From the NCBI GenBank assembly GCA_007130745.1, contig SLRW01000005.1:1-42152 (forward strand): a stretch of DNA of 42,152 nt. The letters are read 5' to 3'. This stretch comes from Gammaproteobacteria bacterium. Its GTDB lineage: Bacteria > Pseudomonadota > Gammaproteobacteria > UBA5335 > SLRW01. The position numbers and the translations under genes are program-made. Positions 16,142-25,406 of the stretch are shown here, piece by piece. The notes below the pieces were generated by a model. That model saw nothing but the letters and a program-made list of their open reading frames with translations. It did not search any database and was not told the DNA's origin. The first letter of the stretch is position 1, and each line of letters opens with the position of its first letter.

Positions 16142-17872
16142 TCATTTCTGACCAGGTTTTTGATTGTCCTCAATACTGCCTGAACCGGGCCGAAGATGCC
16201 AGCATACTGGCAGTTCCCCGCCAACGAAACCGTCAGGTACCAGAATGGTAGTGCGGGCACGGTCATCAGGGTTGCGCTCGGGATAGTCCAGACTGAAGTG
16301 CAGGCCGCGGCTTTCCCGCCGGCGCATGGCGGCATCAATGATTAATTGCGCCACTGTGGTCAGGTTGCGTAGCTCCAGCAAATCGGGCGTAACCACAAAA
16401 TGGCTGTAGTATTCGTCAATTTCCCGCTGCAGTAACTGCACGCGATCACGGGCGCGGCGCAGGCGCTTGGTGGAGCGTACGATGCCGACGTAATCCCACA
16501 TCAGGCGGCGCAACTCCAGCCAGTTGTGGCTGACCACGATTTCCTCGTCTGAGTCCGTGACCCGGCTTTCATCCCAGGCCGGGAGTTTGACGTGAGCCGG
16601 CGCAGGCAATGGCTGCCCAACGATATCGGCGCCGGCAGTGGTGGAAAAAACCAGGCATTCCAGCAGACTGTTGCTGGCCATGCGATTAGCGCCATGCAGC
16701 CCGGTGAAGGCGGTTTCGCCCACGGCGTAAAGTCCGGGCAAGTCGGTGCGTCCGCAGTGATCGGTCATGACGCCGCCGCAGGTGTAATGCGCGGCAGGGA
16801 CTACCGGGATAGGGCCGCTGCTCATGTCATGGCCGAGTTCCAGGCAGCGTTGGTAGATGGTGGGGAAGTGTTTGCGGATGAAGTCACCTCCCTTGTGAGA
16901 AATATCCAGCCACACATGCTCCAGTCCCAGGCGTTTCATTTCATGATCAATGGCTCGTGCGACCACGTCGCGCGGGGCCAGTTCAGCGCGTTCGTCGAAG
17001 GCGGGCATAAAGCGCGTGCCGTCGGGCAGCAGCAGGTATCCGCCCTCACCACGTACGGCTTCGCTGATCAGGAATGAACGCGCATCCGCACTGGGAGCCT
17101 GGCCGGGCAGGTAAAGGCAAGTAGGGTGGAATTGCATGAACTCCATATTGGCTATGCGGCAACCGGCACGCCAGGCCATGGCAATGCCGTCACCGGTGGC
17201 GCTGCGCGGGTTGCTGGTGTACAGGTAGACCTTGCTGGCGCCGCCAGTGGCCAGGACGACATAAGCGGCCGGCATCGCCCGTACCTGGCCGTCGCGGGTG
17301 TTGAGCAGATAAGCGCCGGCACAGCGTTTGTCAGGCTGCCCGCTGGTTCGCACACTGATCAGGTCTATGGCGACATGATATTCCAGCACGGTGATGTTGG
17401 GATGTTGCCGTACTCGTGCCTCGAGGGTGTTTTCGATCGCCTGCCCGGTGCGGTCTTCGGCATGGATGACCCGCCGGTGGCTGTGGCCGCCCTCGCGTGT
17501 AAGGTGATAGCCGCTGTCGCTGCCGGGGCTGTCACCGTTGCGGGTGAATTCCACGCCCTGGTCTATAAGCCAGGCGATGGCGGCGGGTCCCTGTTGTATA
17601 GCAAAGCGGACGATATCCGGGTCGCACAGTCCGGCACCCGCGGCCATGGTGTCGGCGGCATGGGCTTCAAGCGAGTCGGTGCTGTCGAGCACGGCGGAGA
17701 TGCCGCCCTGGGCATAGCGGGTAGAGCCTTCGCTGAGAGCGTCCTTGGATACGATGGCGACCTCATGGCTGTCGGCGACACGCAGCGCGAGGGTCAGTCC
17801 GGCGGCGCCGCTGCCTATGATCAGTACCTTGCCGGTTACGTCCTGAGCTGTTTGCATGGATTGGTCCGCCAT
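16142..17872 (-). CDS. nadB: L-aspartate oxidase
   Basis: NadB oxidises L-aspartate to iminoaspartate, the first step of de novo NAD synthesis. The 576-residue flavoprotein is a homologue of SdhA but lacks the covalent-flavin histidine. Motifs are [16 protein letters not shown] (15-30, FAD), [43 protein letters not shown], and [18 protein letters not shown] helical C-terminal domain ([15 protein letters not shown] region) completes the family layout. The protein ends in about 30 extra residues (after LVPDGFVGG) with no clear match. Start could be ATG 17872 or 17857. It diverges from rpoE, the same nadB/rpoE pairing seen in E. coli and many relatives. nadA and nadC are not in the window. Confidence 0.96.
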   Translation of the reverse strand: MADQSMQTAQDVTGKVLIIGSGAAGLTLALRVADSHEVAIVSKDALSEGSTRYAQGGISAVLDSTDSLEAHAADTMAAGAGLCDPDIVRFAIQQGPAAIAWLIDQGVEFTRNGDSPGSDSGYHLTREGGHSHRRVIHAEDRTGQAIENTLEARVRQHPNITVLEYHVAIDLISVRTSGQPDKRCAGAYLLNTRDGQVRAMPAAYVVLATGGASKVYLYTSNPRSATGDGIAMAWRAGCRIANMEFMQFHPTCLYLPGQAPSADARSFLISEAVRGEGGYLLLPDGTRFMPAFDERAELAPRDVVARAIDHEMKRLGLEHVWLDISHKGGDFIRKHFPTIYQRCLELGHDMSSGPIPVVPAAHYTCGGVMTDHCGRTDLPGLYAVGETAFTGLHGANRMASNSLLECLVFSTTAGADIVGQPLPAPAHVKLPAWDESRVTDSDEEIVVSHNWLELRRLMWDYVGIVRSTKRLRRARDRVQLLQREIDEYYSHFVVTPDLLELRNLTTVAQLIIDAAMRRRESRGLHFSLDYPERNPDDRARTTILVPDGFVGGELPVCWHLRPGSGSIEDNQKPGQK

Positions 17873-17952
17873 GGGCTGCTACCATTTCGCCGACGCAGCG
17901 GGGTTTCCGGGGTGCACCGACCGGTGCTGTCCGCGCGGGGCCACAGGCATTG

Positions 17953-17958
17953 ATTATA
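17953..17958 (-). promoter_or_regulatory. nadB promoter -10 element
   Basis: The minus strand carries a perfect TATAAT here, about 80 bases upstream of the nadB start. The -35 region 17 bases further upstream (TTCGCC) is poor. The element lies 20 bases from the -35 of the opposing sigma-E promoter, so the two promoters are back to back. Confidence 0.45.
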
Positions 17959-17978
17959 CGTTGATGCATCGGCTTGGC

Positions 17979-18005
17979 GAACTTAACCGCGATTGGTCTG
18001 TCTAG
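17979..18005 (+). promoter_or_regulatory. Candidate sigma-E promoter for rpoE
   Basis: GAACTT (17979-17984), a 16-base spacer, and TCTAG (18001-18005) fit the sigma-E consensus of GAACTT, about 16 bases, then TCTGA. The -35 is a full match and the -10 matches at TCT. The start would be near 18012, giving a leader of about 38 bases to the rpoE ATG at 18050. In E. coli rpoE is autoregulated from such a site. Confidence 0.65.
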
Positions 18006-18049
18006 TCAGCAACAGGACAGAGGGTCGCGGGCACACGGAGAATGCCCGC

Positions 18050-18634
18050 ATGGGCGAGCGAGCGGTTGATCAGGAACTGGTAGAGCGTGTGCAGCGCGGC
18101 GACAAGGCCGCTTTCGACCTGCTGGTGCGCAAATATCAGCACAAGGTGGTCAAACTGGTGACGCGTTACGTTTATGACCAGGGCGATGCCATGGATGTGG
18201 CCCAGGAGGCATTCATAAAAGCCTACCGGGCTCTGCCACGCTTTCGTGGCGACAGCGCTTTTTATACCTGGTTGTACCGGATCGCTATTAATACCGCCAA
18301 GAACCATGTCATGGCCCGGCGCAGGCAGCCCTTCATCAACGAAAGCGATATGGGAGGTGATGGCGAACAGGATAATGGCGACTCCCGACTGGTGGCTGTT
18401 GAGAGTGAAACCCCGGAAGGGCTGGCCCTGACCGATGAAATCCGCGACCGGGTTTTACAGGCCATTGAGGCTCTGCCCGAGGATTTGCGTACGGCCATCA
18501 TGCTGCGCGAGCTGGACGGACTCAGTTATGAACAGATTGCACAAACCATGGAGTGCCCGGTGGGTACAGTGAGATCCCGATTGTTTCGTGCGCGAGAGGC
18601 CATTGATCGTGAACTGGCTGAATTGATTGATTGA
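18050..18634 (+). CDS. rpoE: Envelope-stress sigma factor sigma-E (RpoE/AlgU)
   Basis: This extracytoplasmic-function sigma factor directs RNA polymerase to envelope-stress promoters. The 194-residue protein follows E. coli RpoE closely: region 2 (DQELVERVQRGDKAAFDLLV, then VAQEAFIKAYRALPRFRGDS and FYTWLYRIAINTAKNH) and region 4 (ALPEDLRTAIMLRELDGLSY, QIAQTMECPVGTVRSRLFRA). I chose ATG 18050, which follows CGGAGA and gives the E. coli length. An in-frame start at 17993 would lie inside the proposed sigma-E promoter. The linker between regions 2 and 4 is acidic and slightly longer than in E. coli. rseA follows after 35 bases. Confidence 0.97.
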   Translation: MGERAVDQELVERVQRGDKAAFDLLVRKYQHKVVKLVTRYVYDQGDAMDVAQEAFIKAYRALPRFRGDSAFYTWLYRIAINTAKNHVMARRRQPFINESDMGGDGEQDNGDSRLVAVESETPEGLALTDEIRDRVLQAIEALPEDLRTAIMLRELDGLSYEQIAQTMECPVGTVRSRLFRAREAIDRELAELID

Positions 18635-18669
18635 ACTGCGGGCCATGTTGCCCGGGGGGTGTTGGGTGT

Positions 18670-19185
18670 ATGACGGATGAACTGAAGCAAGCGTTGTCGG
18701 AATCGGTGGATGATGAGCTGCGCGCAAGTCAATCGCGGTTTCTGGTCAGCCGTTTACTGGCGGATCGTGAATTGCGGGGCCGCTGGGTGCGTTACCATCT
18801 GATCGGGGAGGTGCTGCGCGGCTCGCTTGCCGACAGCCGCTGGGCACCTGAATTCAGTGCCGGAGTAATGGCCAGGCTGGAGAAAGAACCCGAACATCAG
18901 TCGCAGGCCGCGGGGCGACGCCGGCAGATGCTTGCCGCCGGGTTGGCTGCGTCAATTGCCCTGGTGGTGTTGGTGGGGACGGTGCAGTGGCTGGACGCTG
19001 ACCCGGTCGGCACGCCCGGCATGACTCAGGGTGCCGTCGCCCAATCCGGGCCTGGTGGTTTTTCGGCGCAACTCGATGTCTATATTGCCGGGCATCAGGA
19101 ATTAATGGCTATATCCGGAGGGCAGGGCATGGTGCCTTACGCCCGGTTGACCAGCGGCATTTATGACAGCGGTGAGCAGCAGTGA
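18670..19185 (+). CDS. rseA: Anti-sigma-E factor RseA/MucA
   Basis: RseA holds sigma-E inactive at the inner membrane until stepwise proteolysis by DegS and RseP. The 171-residue protein has the cytoplasmic anti-sigma domain at 1-75 (LKQALSESVDDELRASQS, then WVRYHLIGEVLRGS). A single membrane helix follows at about 99-117 (LAAGLAASIALVVLVGTVQW), then a periplasmic tail. The ATG at 18670 has GGGGGGTGTTGGGTGT upstream and gives the family N-terminus. Its stop overlaps the GTG start of rseB (GTGA). The C-terminus contains VPYARLTSGIYDSGEQQ; no DegS-type terminal motif is claimed. Confidence 0.93.
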   Translation: MTDELKQALSESVDDELRASQSRFLVSRLLADRELRGRWVRYHLIGEVLRGSLADSRWAPEFSAGVMARLEKEPEHQSQAAGRRRQMLAAGLAASIALVVLVGTVQWLDADPVGTPGMTQGAVAQSGPGGFSAQLDVYIAGHQELMAISGGQGMVPYARLTSGIYDSGEQQ

Positions 19186-20177
19186 GAATAATAGTCTCCA
19201 TCACATGGCTGCTGCTTGTATTGCCGGCATTGACACTGGCCGACGGGGCCGCTGAGACGAATTCACCACGTGAGGTGCTGGCCTCAATGGAGTCCGTCAC
19301 CGGGTTTGATTATGAGGGTGTTTTTGTCCTGCGCGATGGCGATTCAATGGAGTCCTATCATGTGATGCAGCGCATTGAAGATGGTGTTGTTCACGAAAAG
19401 ATCGTCTCCCTGTCCGGCCCCTACCGCGAATTTCATCGGCGTGATGAACAGATCATCTGCCTGTTACCCGAGCGTGGCCTCCAGCTGACTGGATTGTCGC
19501 GTGCCATGAGCCCTTTGCCGGGGCCGTTTCCGCAGGAGCAGGGATACTACGATCGACTTGAAAGCAATTATCGGCTGGAGCTTCTGGGTGAAGGCCGGGT
19601 TGCCGGGCGCAAGTGCGACCGGGTGGGAATTTTGCCGCGCGATGATTATCGTTATGCCAAGGAATTGTGTATAGACCGTCAATACGGCGTGCTGTTGTCC
19701 TCACGCAAATATCTTGAAGCGGGGGAGGAGACTGTTGAATTCAAGTCCGCAGAGTTTGTGCGTATCGAGTTTCCGGACAACATTGACGCCAGCCGGCTGG
19801 AGGCCGGGGTCGACACGGAAAACCTCAAGGCCAGGCAGCGGAACTGGCAAATGGTAGACGACGGGACTGCTGAAGCGGACTGGCGGGTGAGCAAACTGCC
19901 GCCGGGTTTTGAACTCACCGGTCGTTCACAGCCCATGGCCGAGGGTTCGCCCAGGGTGATTGAGCATCTGATGTATTCCGATGGTCTGGCCAGTGTTTCC
20001 CTGTTCGTGGGTGAGGTGTCTGCCGAAGGGGGCAGTTTCACCGGGCGTTCCAGGCAGCGCTCAATCAACGTGATGGGCGCGGTGCATGGTGATTATCATG
20101 TGACCGCGGTGGGCGAAGTGCCCGAGCGCACCCTGGAGTTAATGGTGAATAATCTGGAAGCTGTCTCAAGGCGTTAG
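19182..20177 (+). CDS. rseB: Periplasmic sigma-E regulator RseB/MucB
   Basis: RseB binds the periplasmic part of RseA, shields it from cleavage, and senses lipopolysaccharide intermediates. The 331-residue protein begins at GTG with a signal peptide (MRIIVSITWLLLVLPALTLA). The large LolA-like N-terminal domain contains FDYEGVFVLRDGDSMESYHV, and RDDYRYAKELCIDRQYGVLL lies near its end. The smaller C-terminal domain has the typical GFELTGRSQPM and LMYSDGLASVSLFV strands. Four-base overlap with rseA and a three-base gap to rseC support one operon. Length is normal for the family (E. coli 318). Confidence 0.94.
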   Translation: MRIIVSITWLLLVLPALTLADGAAETNSPREVLASMESVTGFDYEGVFVLRDGDSMESYHVMQRIEDGVVHEKIVSLSGPYREFHRRDEQIICLLPERGLQLTGLSRAMSPLPGPFPQEQGYYDRLESNYRLELLGEGRVAGRKCDRVGILPRDDYRYAKELCIDRQYGVLLSSRKYLEAGEETVEFKSAEFVRIEFPDNIDASRLEAGVDTENLKARQRNWQMVDDGTAEADWRVSKLPPGFELTGRSQPMAEGSPRVIEHLMYSDGLASVSLFVGEVSAEGGSFTGRSRQRSINVMGAVHGDYHVTAVGEVPERTLELMVNNLEAVSRR

Positions 20178-20180
20178 TCA

Positions 20181-20651
20181 ATGATTGAAGAACACGGATG
20201 TGTACAGGGCTCTGCCGGGGGTTATGCCCGGGTGCTGACCCGTCGGCGGGCCACCTGTGGGCGTTGCAGTGAGCAACATGGCTGTGGTCGCGCAGCACTG
20301 GCGCAATGGTTCGGATCCACCACATTGGTACAGGCACGTGATCCACTGGGCGTGAACCCCGGCGAGCGCGTCATTGTGGGCCTGGCAGAACGCGCATTGT
20401 TACGCGCTTCGCTGGCGGTGTATGGCGCGCCCCTGGTCAGCATGCTGGTGTTGTCTCTGGCCGCGGAGTTTTTGGTCGGCAATGAGCTGCTGACGGTGCT
20501 TGCCGCGATGACCGGTTTCGCTGCGGGCCTGTTCCAGGCCCGGCGCTGGGCGGCAAGACCCGGGCAAGGTGAGGCGCTGATGCCGGTGATTCTCAGACGG
20601 GTCAGTGAAAGCGAGCGGGTGTTGCATCCCTGGCCGGAGGCCTCACCATGA
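20181..20651 (+). CDS. rseC: RseC/MucC family membrane protein
   Basis: The 156-residue protein starts MIEEHGCVQ and has a Cys-rich N-terminal part (TCGRCSEQHGCG) that could bind an Fe-S centre or metal. Two membrane helices follow at about 74-93 and 97-115, then a short cytoplasmic tail. This is the RseC/MucC layout. Related proteins form part of the SoxR-reducing Rsx complex, and RseC in E. coli has a mild positive effect on sigma-E. It is third in the anti-sigma block and overlaps mucD by four bases (ATGA). Confidence 0.9.
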   Translation: MIEEHGCVQGSAGGYARVLTRRRATCGRCSEQHGCGRAALAQWFGSTTLVQARDPLGVNPGERVIVGLAERALLRASLAVYGAPLVSMLVLSLAAEFLVGNELLTVLAAMTGFAAGLFQARRWAARPGQGEALMPVILRRVSESERVLHPWPEASP

Positions 20652-22039
20652 TTAGCCACAGCGGCCGGGTTATACTGATTCTTCTGTTGTCCCTGGCCTT
20701 GCCGGCCAGTGGCTTCGCGCGTTCCGGCCTGCCGGACTTTACCGTCCTGGTCAAAGAGCTTGCTCCGGTGGTGGTTAATATCAGTACCAGCCATCATCCA
20801 GGTCTTTATGCCGAGGATGACGGCGAAGGTATGAGTGAACAGACCTGGGATCTGCTCTTCGGTCACGGCGATGACTTCATTCCCATGCCCGACGAGGAAG
20901 CTCAATCGCTTGGTTCGGGGCTGATTATTGGCGACGAAGGCTTGATTCTGACCAACTACCACGTGGTCCGGGATGCGGCTGAAATTGTAGTCAAGCTCAA
21001 TGATCGCCGGCAGCTGGCCGCGGAAGTCATTGGCCATGACGAGCGCAGTGACCTGGCGCTGCTGTCTATTGCCGCCAGTGATCTGCCGGTGGCGCGTATT
21101 GGAGACCCCCGGGAAGTGCAGGTGGGAGAATGGGTGCTCGCCATTGGCTCCCCATTTGGTTTCGATTATTCGGTGACCGCCGGTATTGTCAGCGCCAAGT
21201 CGCGCAGCCTGCGTAGCGAGCAATATGTTCCCTTTATCCAGACCGATGTGGCGATTAATCCCGGCAGTTCGGGGGGGCCGCTGTTCAATCTTGACGGCGA
21301 AGTGGTGGGGCTGAACTCCCAGATATTCAGCCGTACCGGTGGCTTCATGGGGGTTTCTTTTGCCATCCCGATTGATCTGGCCATGAATGTGGCGCGCCAG
21401 TTGCGCGAGAACGGCGAGGTCAGGCGAGGCTGGCTGGGTGTGGTTATGGATGATGTGGATCGCGACTGGGCCCGGGCGCTGTCTCTGGAGCGACCCGAAG
21501 GCGCGCTGGTGACCCGTGTCATTGATAACAGCCCGGCCGCCCGCGCCGGTATTCGATCCGGCGATGTGATTGTGCGCTTCAATGAGCGCGAGGTTTTTGA
21601 TTCCGGGCGGTTGCCGCCACTGGTCGGCATCTCGGAGATTGGCCCCGCGTTGCCGGTGACCGTGGTCAGGGAGGGCAACAGGCGCACACTTGCGGTGACG
21701 CTGGAGCAATTGCCCGAACCGACTACAGTGAATCGCTGGCTGGATGCCAGCGATGATCTCGGCATCTGGGGGATGCGCCTGGGCGACCTGGCAGCAGTGC
21801 AGCGCCAGGCGTTGGGTGACGGAGTGCGTGGTGTGCAGGTAAGGGACATTCAGGACGGCGCCGTCAAGGCGGCCGGCCTGCACCGGGATGACGTGATTCT
21901 TGCCGTTAATGGTGTGCCGGCGCGGCTGGCGGCCCAGGTAGTGACTCAGTTGGGTGAAACCCCGGCCGGTGACCTTTTGTTGCTGGAGCTGATGCGCGAC
22001 GGGGAGTTGCTCGAACTCACGCTGGAAGTGCCTGAATGA
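20648..22039 (+). CDS. mucD: Periplasmic HtrA-family serine protease MucD/DegP-like
   Basis: This protease degrades or refolds damaged envelope proteins. The 463-residue product has a signal peptide ending near residue 25 (PASGFA). The trypsin-like domain has the triad His105 (TNYHVV), Asp135 (SDLALL) and Ser208 (NPGSSGGPL). Two PDZ domains follow at about 250-345 and 370-455. The insertion between the signal and catalytic core has the DegP-type acidic loop (FGHGDDFIPMPDEEA), though it is short. An HtrA protease behind rseABC is the Pseudomonas MucD arrangement, placing a sigma-E target gene in the sigma-E operon. The start overlaps rseC by four bases. Confidence 0.95.
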   Translation: MISHSGRVILILLLSLALPASGFARSGLPDFTVLVKELAPVVVNISTSHHPGLYAEDDGEGMSEQTWDLLFGHGDDFIPMPDEEAQSLGSGLIIGDEGLILTNYHVVRDAAEIVVKLNDRRQLAAEVIGHDERSDLALLSIAASDLPVARIGDPREVQVGEWVLAIGSPFGFDYSVTAGIVSAKSRSLRSEQYVPFIQTDVAINPGSSGGPLFNLDGEVVGLNSQIFSRTGGFMGVSFAIPIDLAMNVARQLRENGEVRRGWLGVVMDDVDRDWARALSLERPEGALVTRVIDNSPAARAGIRSGDVIVRFNEREVFDSGRLPPLVGISEIGPALPVTVVREGNRRTLAVTLEQLPEPTTVNRWLDASDDLGIWGMRLGDLAAVQRQALGDGVRGVQVRDIQDGAVKAAGLHRDDVILAVNGVPARLAAQVVTQLGETPAGDLLLLELMRDGELLELTLEVPE

Positions 22040-22311
22040 GCGCCCCGCGCATGCTTACACTGTTTGGCCGTGAACGCTGTCACCTGTGTGAGGAGATGTT
22101 CGAAGACTTGCAGCCTCTGCTCAGGGGGCATGATGTAAGGCTGGAGGAGGTCGATGTAGATAGTACGCCGGCTTTGCGCGATCGCTATGGCCTGCGGGTG
22201 CCGGTGTTGGTGTGTGCAGACGGCGAGGTGCTGGCGGAGGGGCGGCTGGACCCGGCTATTGTGCAGCGCTGGCTCGACGGGCTGGCATCTGACCCCGCTG
22301 TGCACCCATAA
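22036..22311 (+). CDS. Glutaredoxin-like protein (DUF836 type)
   Basis: This 91-residue thioredoxin-fold protein has a redox motif CHLC at Cys15-Cys18 right after the first strand (MLTLFGRERCHLCEEM). A cis-Pro segment VPVLVC lies near residue 56. Such small proteins are commonly annotated as glutaredoxin-family or DUF836 and sit between the mucD and lepA genes in several gammaproteobacteria. A thiol-disulfide or glutathione-linked role is likely, but the substrate is unknown. The ATG overlaps the mucD stop by four bases, so it is coupled to the stress operon. Confidence 0.85.
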   Translation: MSAPRMLTLFGRERCHLCEEMFEDLQPLLRGHDVRLEEVDVDSTPALRDRYGLRVPVLVCADGEVLAEGRLDPAIVQRWLDGLASDPAVHP

Positions 22312-22390
22312 TCACGCTTTTTGATTTGCTCCGGTCGGCCCTGGAAGGGGTGCGGTGAATTCGGCGCCTGTCCAAAATTACTGGAATCTG

Positions 22391-24196
22391 ATGGATCACA
22401 TCCGCAATTTTTCGATTATTGCTCATATTGATCATGGCAAATCCACTCTTGCCGACCGCTTCATTCAGGTGTGTGGTGGCCTGAGTGAGCGCGAGATGCA
22501 GGAGCAGGTGCTGGACTCCATGGATCTTGAGCGCGAGCGTGGCATTACTATCAAGGCCCAGGCGGTCAGCCTCGAATACCCGGCCCGGGATGGCCGGACC
22601 TACCTGCTTAATTTTATTGATACCCCGGGGCATGTGGACTTCTCCTACGAGGTTTCGCGTTCGCTGGCGGCCTGCGAGGGCGCCTTGCTGGTGGTAGATG
22701 CCGCCCAGGGGGTGGAGGCGCAGAGCGTAGCCAACTGCTACACGGCAATTGCCGAGGGGCTTGAAGTGCTGCCGGTGCTCAACAAGATTGATTTGCCGTC
22801 AGCTGAGCCTGAACGTGTGATTGCCGAAATTGAAGATATCATCGGGATCGAGGCGACGGATGCCCTGCAGGTCAGCGCCAAGACCGGCGAAGGCGTGGCT
22901 GATCTGCTTGAAGCGCTGGTGGCGCGGGTGCCGCCGCCGCAGGGCGATGCCGACGCGCCCTTGCAGGCTCTGATTATCGATTCCTGGTTTGATAATTATG
23001 TGGGTGTGGTGTCGCTGGTGCGGGTAGTTCACGGCAGCCTTGGCAAGGGTGACCGCATCAAGGTGATGGCGCCCGGTCGGGTCTGGCAGGTGGACAAGGT
23101 GGGTGTGTTCCGGCCGAAGGCCGAGGAGACTAACCGCCTGCACCCCGGTGAAGTGGGTTATGTGATGGCCGGGATCAAGGACATCGACGGCGCGCCCGTG
23201 GGCGATACCATCACCCATGCCGACCGTCCCTGCAGCGAGCGACTGCCCGGCTTCAAGCAGGTCCAGCCGCGGGTGTTTGCAGGGTTGTTTCCCGTCAGTG
23301 CCGATGACTATTCCGATCTTCGCGATGCGCTCGACCGGCTGCGGCTGAATGACTCCTCGCTGAGCTACGAACCGGAAAACTCCACCGCGCTGGGTTTCGG
23401 CTTCCGCTGCGGCTTTCTGGGTATGCTGCATATGGAAATCGTGCAGGAGCGCCTGGAGCGCGAATACGATATTGACCTGGTGACCACCGCACCCACTGTT
23501 GTCTATGAAGTGCTGACTACCGCCGGTGAGGTCGTGGCGGTGGACAATCCTTCGGTCCTGCCGCCGATGGGTGAAATTGAGGAGATTCGAGAGCCCATTA
23601 TCCTGGCGAGCATCCTGGTGCCCCAGGAGCATGTCGGCAACGTCATCATGTTGTGCGAGGAGCGCCGAGGTCGCCAGCAGCGCATGAACTATACCGGCAG
23701 TCAGGTGCAGGTGATCTATGAGCTGCCACTTAGCGAGGTGGTGATGGATTTTTTTGATCGCCTGAAGTCGGCCACACGGGGTTTTGCTTCTTTCGATTAT
23801 GAATTCCTGCGTTTCGAGGCGGCCAACTTGGTGCGCCTGGATGTGCTGATCAATGGCGAGCGGGTGGATGCGCTATCCATTATCGTGCATCGCGAAAAGG
23901 CCTATCCCCGTGGCCGTGACCTGGTCGAGAAGATGAAGGAACTGATCCCGCGGCAGATGTTTGATGTGGCCATCCAGGCATCGCTGGGATCACAGATTAT
24001 TGCCCGCAGCACGGTCAAGGCCTTGCGCAAGAACGTGACGGCCAAGTGCTACGGCGGCGATATCACCCGCAAACGCAAGTTGCTGGAAAAACAGAAAGCC
24101 GGCAAGCGCCGGATGAAGCAGGTGGGGTCGGTGGAGATCCCGCAGGAGGCCTTTCTGGCCGTGCTCGACATGAGCAAGAAAGACGGGCAGGGCTAG
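22391..24196 (+). CDS. lepA: Elongation factor 4, ribosome back-translocase LepA
   Basis: LepA is a translational GTPase that acts on stalled or mis-translocated ribosomes. From ATG 22391 it has 601 residues, the usual length. G1 is [10 protein letters not shown]3 is DTPGHVDF, and G4 is NKID. Domains II, III and V follow, and a LepA-specific C-terminal domain has the [20 protein letters not shown] segment and ends with the conserved basic [17 protein letters not shown] tail. A GTG at 22355 with GGAAGGGG close upstream would add 12 residues. Family lengths favour 22391, though its own ribosome site is weak. lepB follows after 20 bases, as in E. coli. Confidence 0.97.
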   Translation: MDHIRNFSIIAHIDHGKSTLADRFIQVCGGLSEREMQEQVLDSMDLERERGITIKAQAVSLEYPARDGRTYLLNFIDTPGHVDFSYEVSRSLAACEGALLVVDAAQGVEAQSVANCYTAIAEGLEVLPVLNKIDLPSAEPERVIAEIEDIIGIEATDALQVSAKTGEGVADLLEALVARVPPPQGDADAPLQALIIDSWFDNYVGVVSLVRVVHGSLGKGDRIKVMAPGRVWQVDKVGVFRPKAEETNRLHPGEVGYVMAGIKDIDGAPVGDTITHADRPCSERLPGFKQVQPRVFAGLFPVSADDYSDLRDALDRLRLNDSSLSYEPENSTALGFGFRCGFLGMLHMEIVQERLEREYDIDLVTTAPTVVYEVLTTAGEVVAVDNPSVLPPMGEIEEIREPIILASILVPQEHVGNVIMLCEERRGRQQRMNYTGSQVQVIYELPLSEVVMDFFDRLKSATRGFASFDYEFLRFEAANLVRLDVLINGERVDALSIIVHREKAYPRGRDLVEKMKELIPRQMFDVAIQASLGSQIIARSTVKALRKNVTAKCYGGDITRKRKLLEKQKAGKRRMKQVGSVEIPQEAFLAVLDMSKKDGQG

Positions 24197-24216
24197 CATG
24201 ACAAAGGAAATTTCTG

Positions 24217-24990
24217 ATGTTTGATTTTGCCCTGTTGCTGGTGATTCTGACGCTTTTTACCGGCACGGTGTGGGCGCTGGACCGGTGGCTGTGGCGCCCG
24301 CGCCGCGAAGCCGCCGGGCAGGGCGAGGAAGCGGTGCCGGGGTGGATCGACTTTTGCCGCAGTTTTTTTCCGGTGATTCTGATCGTGCTGCTACTGCGCT
24401 CTTTTGTGGTCGAACCCTTCCGTATTCCTTCGGCTTCGATGATGCCCACGCTGTATACCGGTGATTTTATTCTGGTGAGCAAGTTCAGTTACGGTCTGCG
24501 GTTGCCGGTGCTCAATACCCGCTTTGTACCGGGAGGTGATCCGCAACGCGGAGATGTGATGGTGTTTCGTTATCCGGAGAACCCTTCTATTGATTTCATC
24601 AAACGGGTGGTCGGGGTGCCGGGCGACGAGGTGGTCTACCGTGACAGCCGCCTCTATATCAATGGCGAAGCGGTACCGATGGAATCGCTGGGCGCTTATG
24701 AAGGACCGCTGGGTGATATCATGCCGCTGCAGCGCTACCATGAGGGGCTTACCGAAACGGGACATGATATCCTGTTAACCGCTATGGATCGGCCCGCCTC
24801 CGTGCGCTATGTGGTCGGTGAGGGCGAATATTTTGTGATGGGTGACAATCGCGACAACAGCGATGACAGTCGTCGCTGGGGGCCGGTATCCGGGGATCTG
24901 CTGGTCGGTCGGGCTTTTGTCATCTGGATGAACTGGGATCAGGCGCGGATGCGCCCCGCATGGGAACGCATCGGTAAGCGTATACATTAG
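24217..24990 (+). CDS. lepB: Signal peptidase I
   Basis: LepB cleaves signal peptides from exported proteins at the periplasmic side of the inner membrane. The 257-residue protein has an N-terminal membrane helix and a second one at about 50-62. It has the catalytic Ser74 in RIPSASMMPTL, and Lys129 in DFIKRVVGVPGD completes the Ser/Lys dyad. Box E (GDNRDNSDDSRRWG) lies near residue 210. It is somewhat shorter than E. coli LepB (324), as in many non-enteric gammaproteobacteria. A 44-base gap separates it from the DUF4845 gene. Confidence 0.97.
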   Translation: MFDFALLLVILTLFTGTVWALDRWLWRPRREAAGQGEEAVPGWIDFCRSFFPVILIVLLLRSFVVEPFRIPSASMMPTLYTGDFILVSKFSYGLRLPVLNTRFVPGGDPQRGDVMVFRYPENPSIDFIKRVVGVPGDEVVYRDSRLYINGEAVPMESLGAYEGPLGDIMPLQRYHEGLTETGHDILLTAMDRPASVRYVVGEGEYFVMGDNRDNSDDSRRWGPVSGDLLVGRAFVIWMNWDQARMRPAWERIGKRIH

Positions 24991-25034
24991 TACCTTTAGA
25001 TATCGAGCCCCGGCGGCGGGGTGGGGAGGGCAAC

Positions 25035-25406
25035 ATGAAAGCACCTTTGAAACAGCAGGGGATGAGCGCTTACCAGATTTTGTTGCTGGCTATTCTGGTG
25101 CTCTTTCTTGTCTTTACCGGGATACGGCTGGTGCCTATCTACGGTGAGTACATGAGCGTGAAGTCCTCAATGCAAAGAGTGCAGGAAGGTAACATCGACG
25201 CTCCGGGATCACCGCGGTCCCTGCAACGTGAACTTGAGCGTCACTTGCGCATCAACAGCGTGACCAGTGTCGAAACCGATAATATCCACATCAGCCCGCA
25301 GGGTGATGGTTACCTGATGCGGGTGAGCTATGAAGTGCGTACCGGCTGGATCGGCAATATAGACCTGATCGTCAGCTTCGAAAATGAGGTGCAGATAGGC
25401 CGTTGA
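25035..25406 (+). CDS. DUF4845 membrane protein
   Basis: This is a 123-residue protein with one N-terminal membrane helix (about 12-32, YQILLLAILVLFLVFTGIRL). The small C-terminal domain is rich in beta strands (VETDNIHISPQGDGYLMRVS) and is probably periplasmic. It matches the DUF4845 family, which is regularly found between lepB and rnc; function unknown. The ATG follows GGGGAGGGCAAC. Its stop overlaps the start of rnc (TTGA), so the pair is translationally coupled. A link to signal peptidase or RNA processing is suggested only by position. Confidence 0.87.
   Translation: MKAPLKQQGMSAYQILLLAILVLFLVFTGIRLVPIYGEYMSVKSSMQRVQEGNIDAPGSPRSLQRELERHLRINSVTSVETDNIHISPQGDGYLMRVSYEVRTGWIGNIDLIVSFENEVQIGR

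Noticed and set aside
15319-16251. Long open frame on the plus strand, opposite the outer-membrane barrel gene
   Set aside because: Its translation has no recognisable motif, while the minus strand gives a signal peptide, barrel strands and a terminal Phe with a good ribosome site.
18670-18690. rseA as part of a longer frame starting at 18631
   Set aside because: The extra 13 residues have no family counterpart, and the ATG at 18670 gives the conserved N-terminus.
20222-21883. 553-codon minus-strand frame opposite rseC and mucD
   Set aside because: Antisense shadow; the plus strand has an intact protease with a complete triad and overlapping operon starts.
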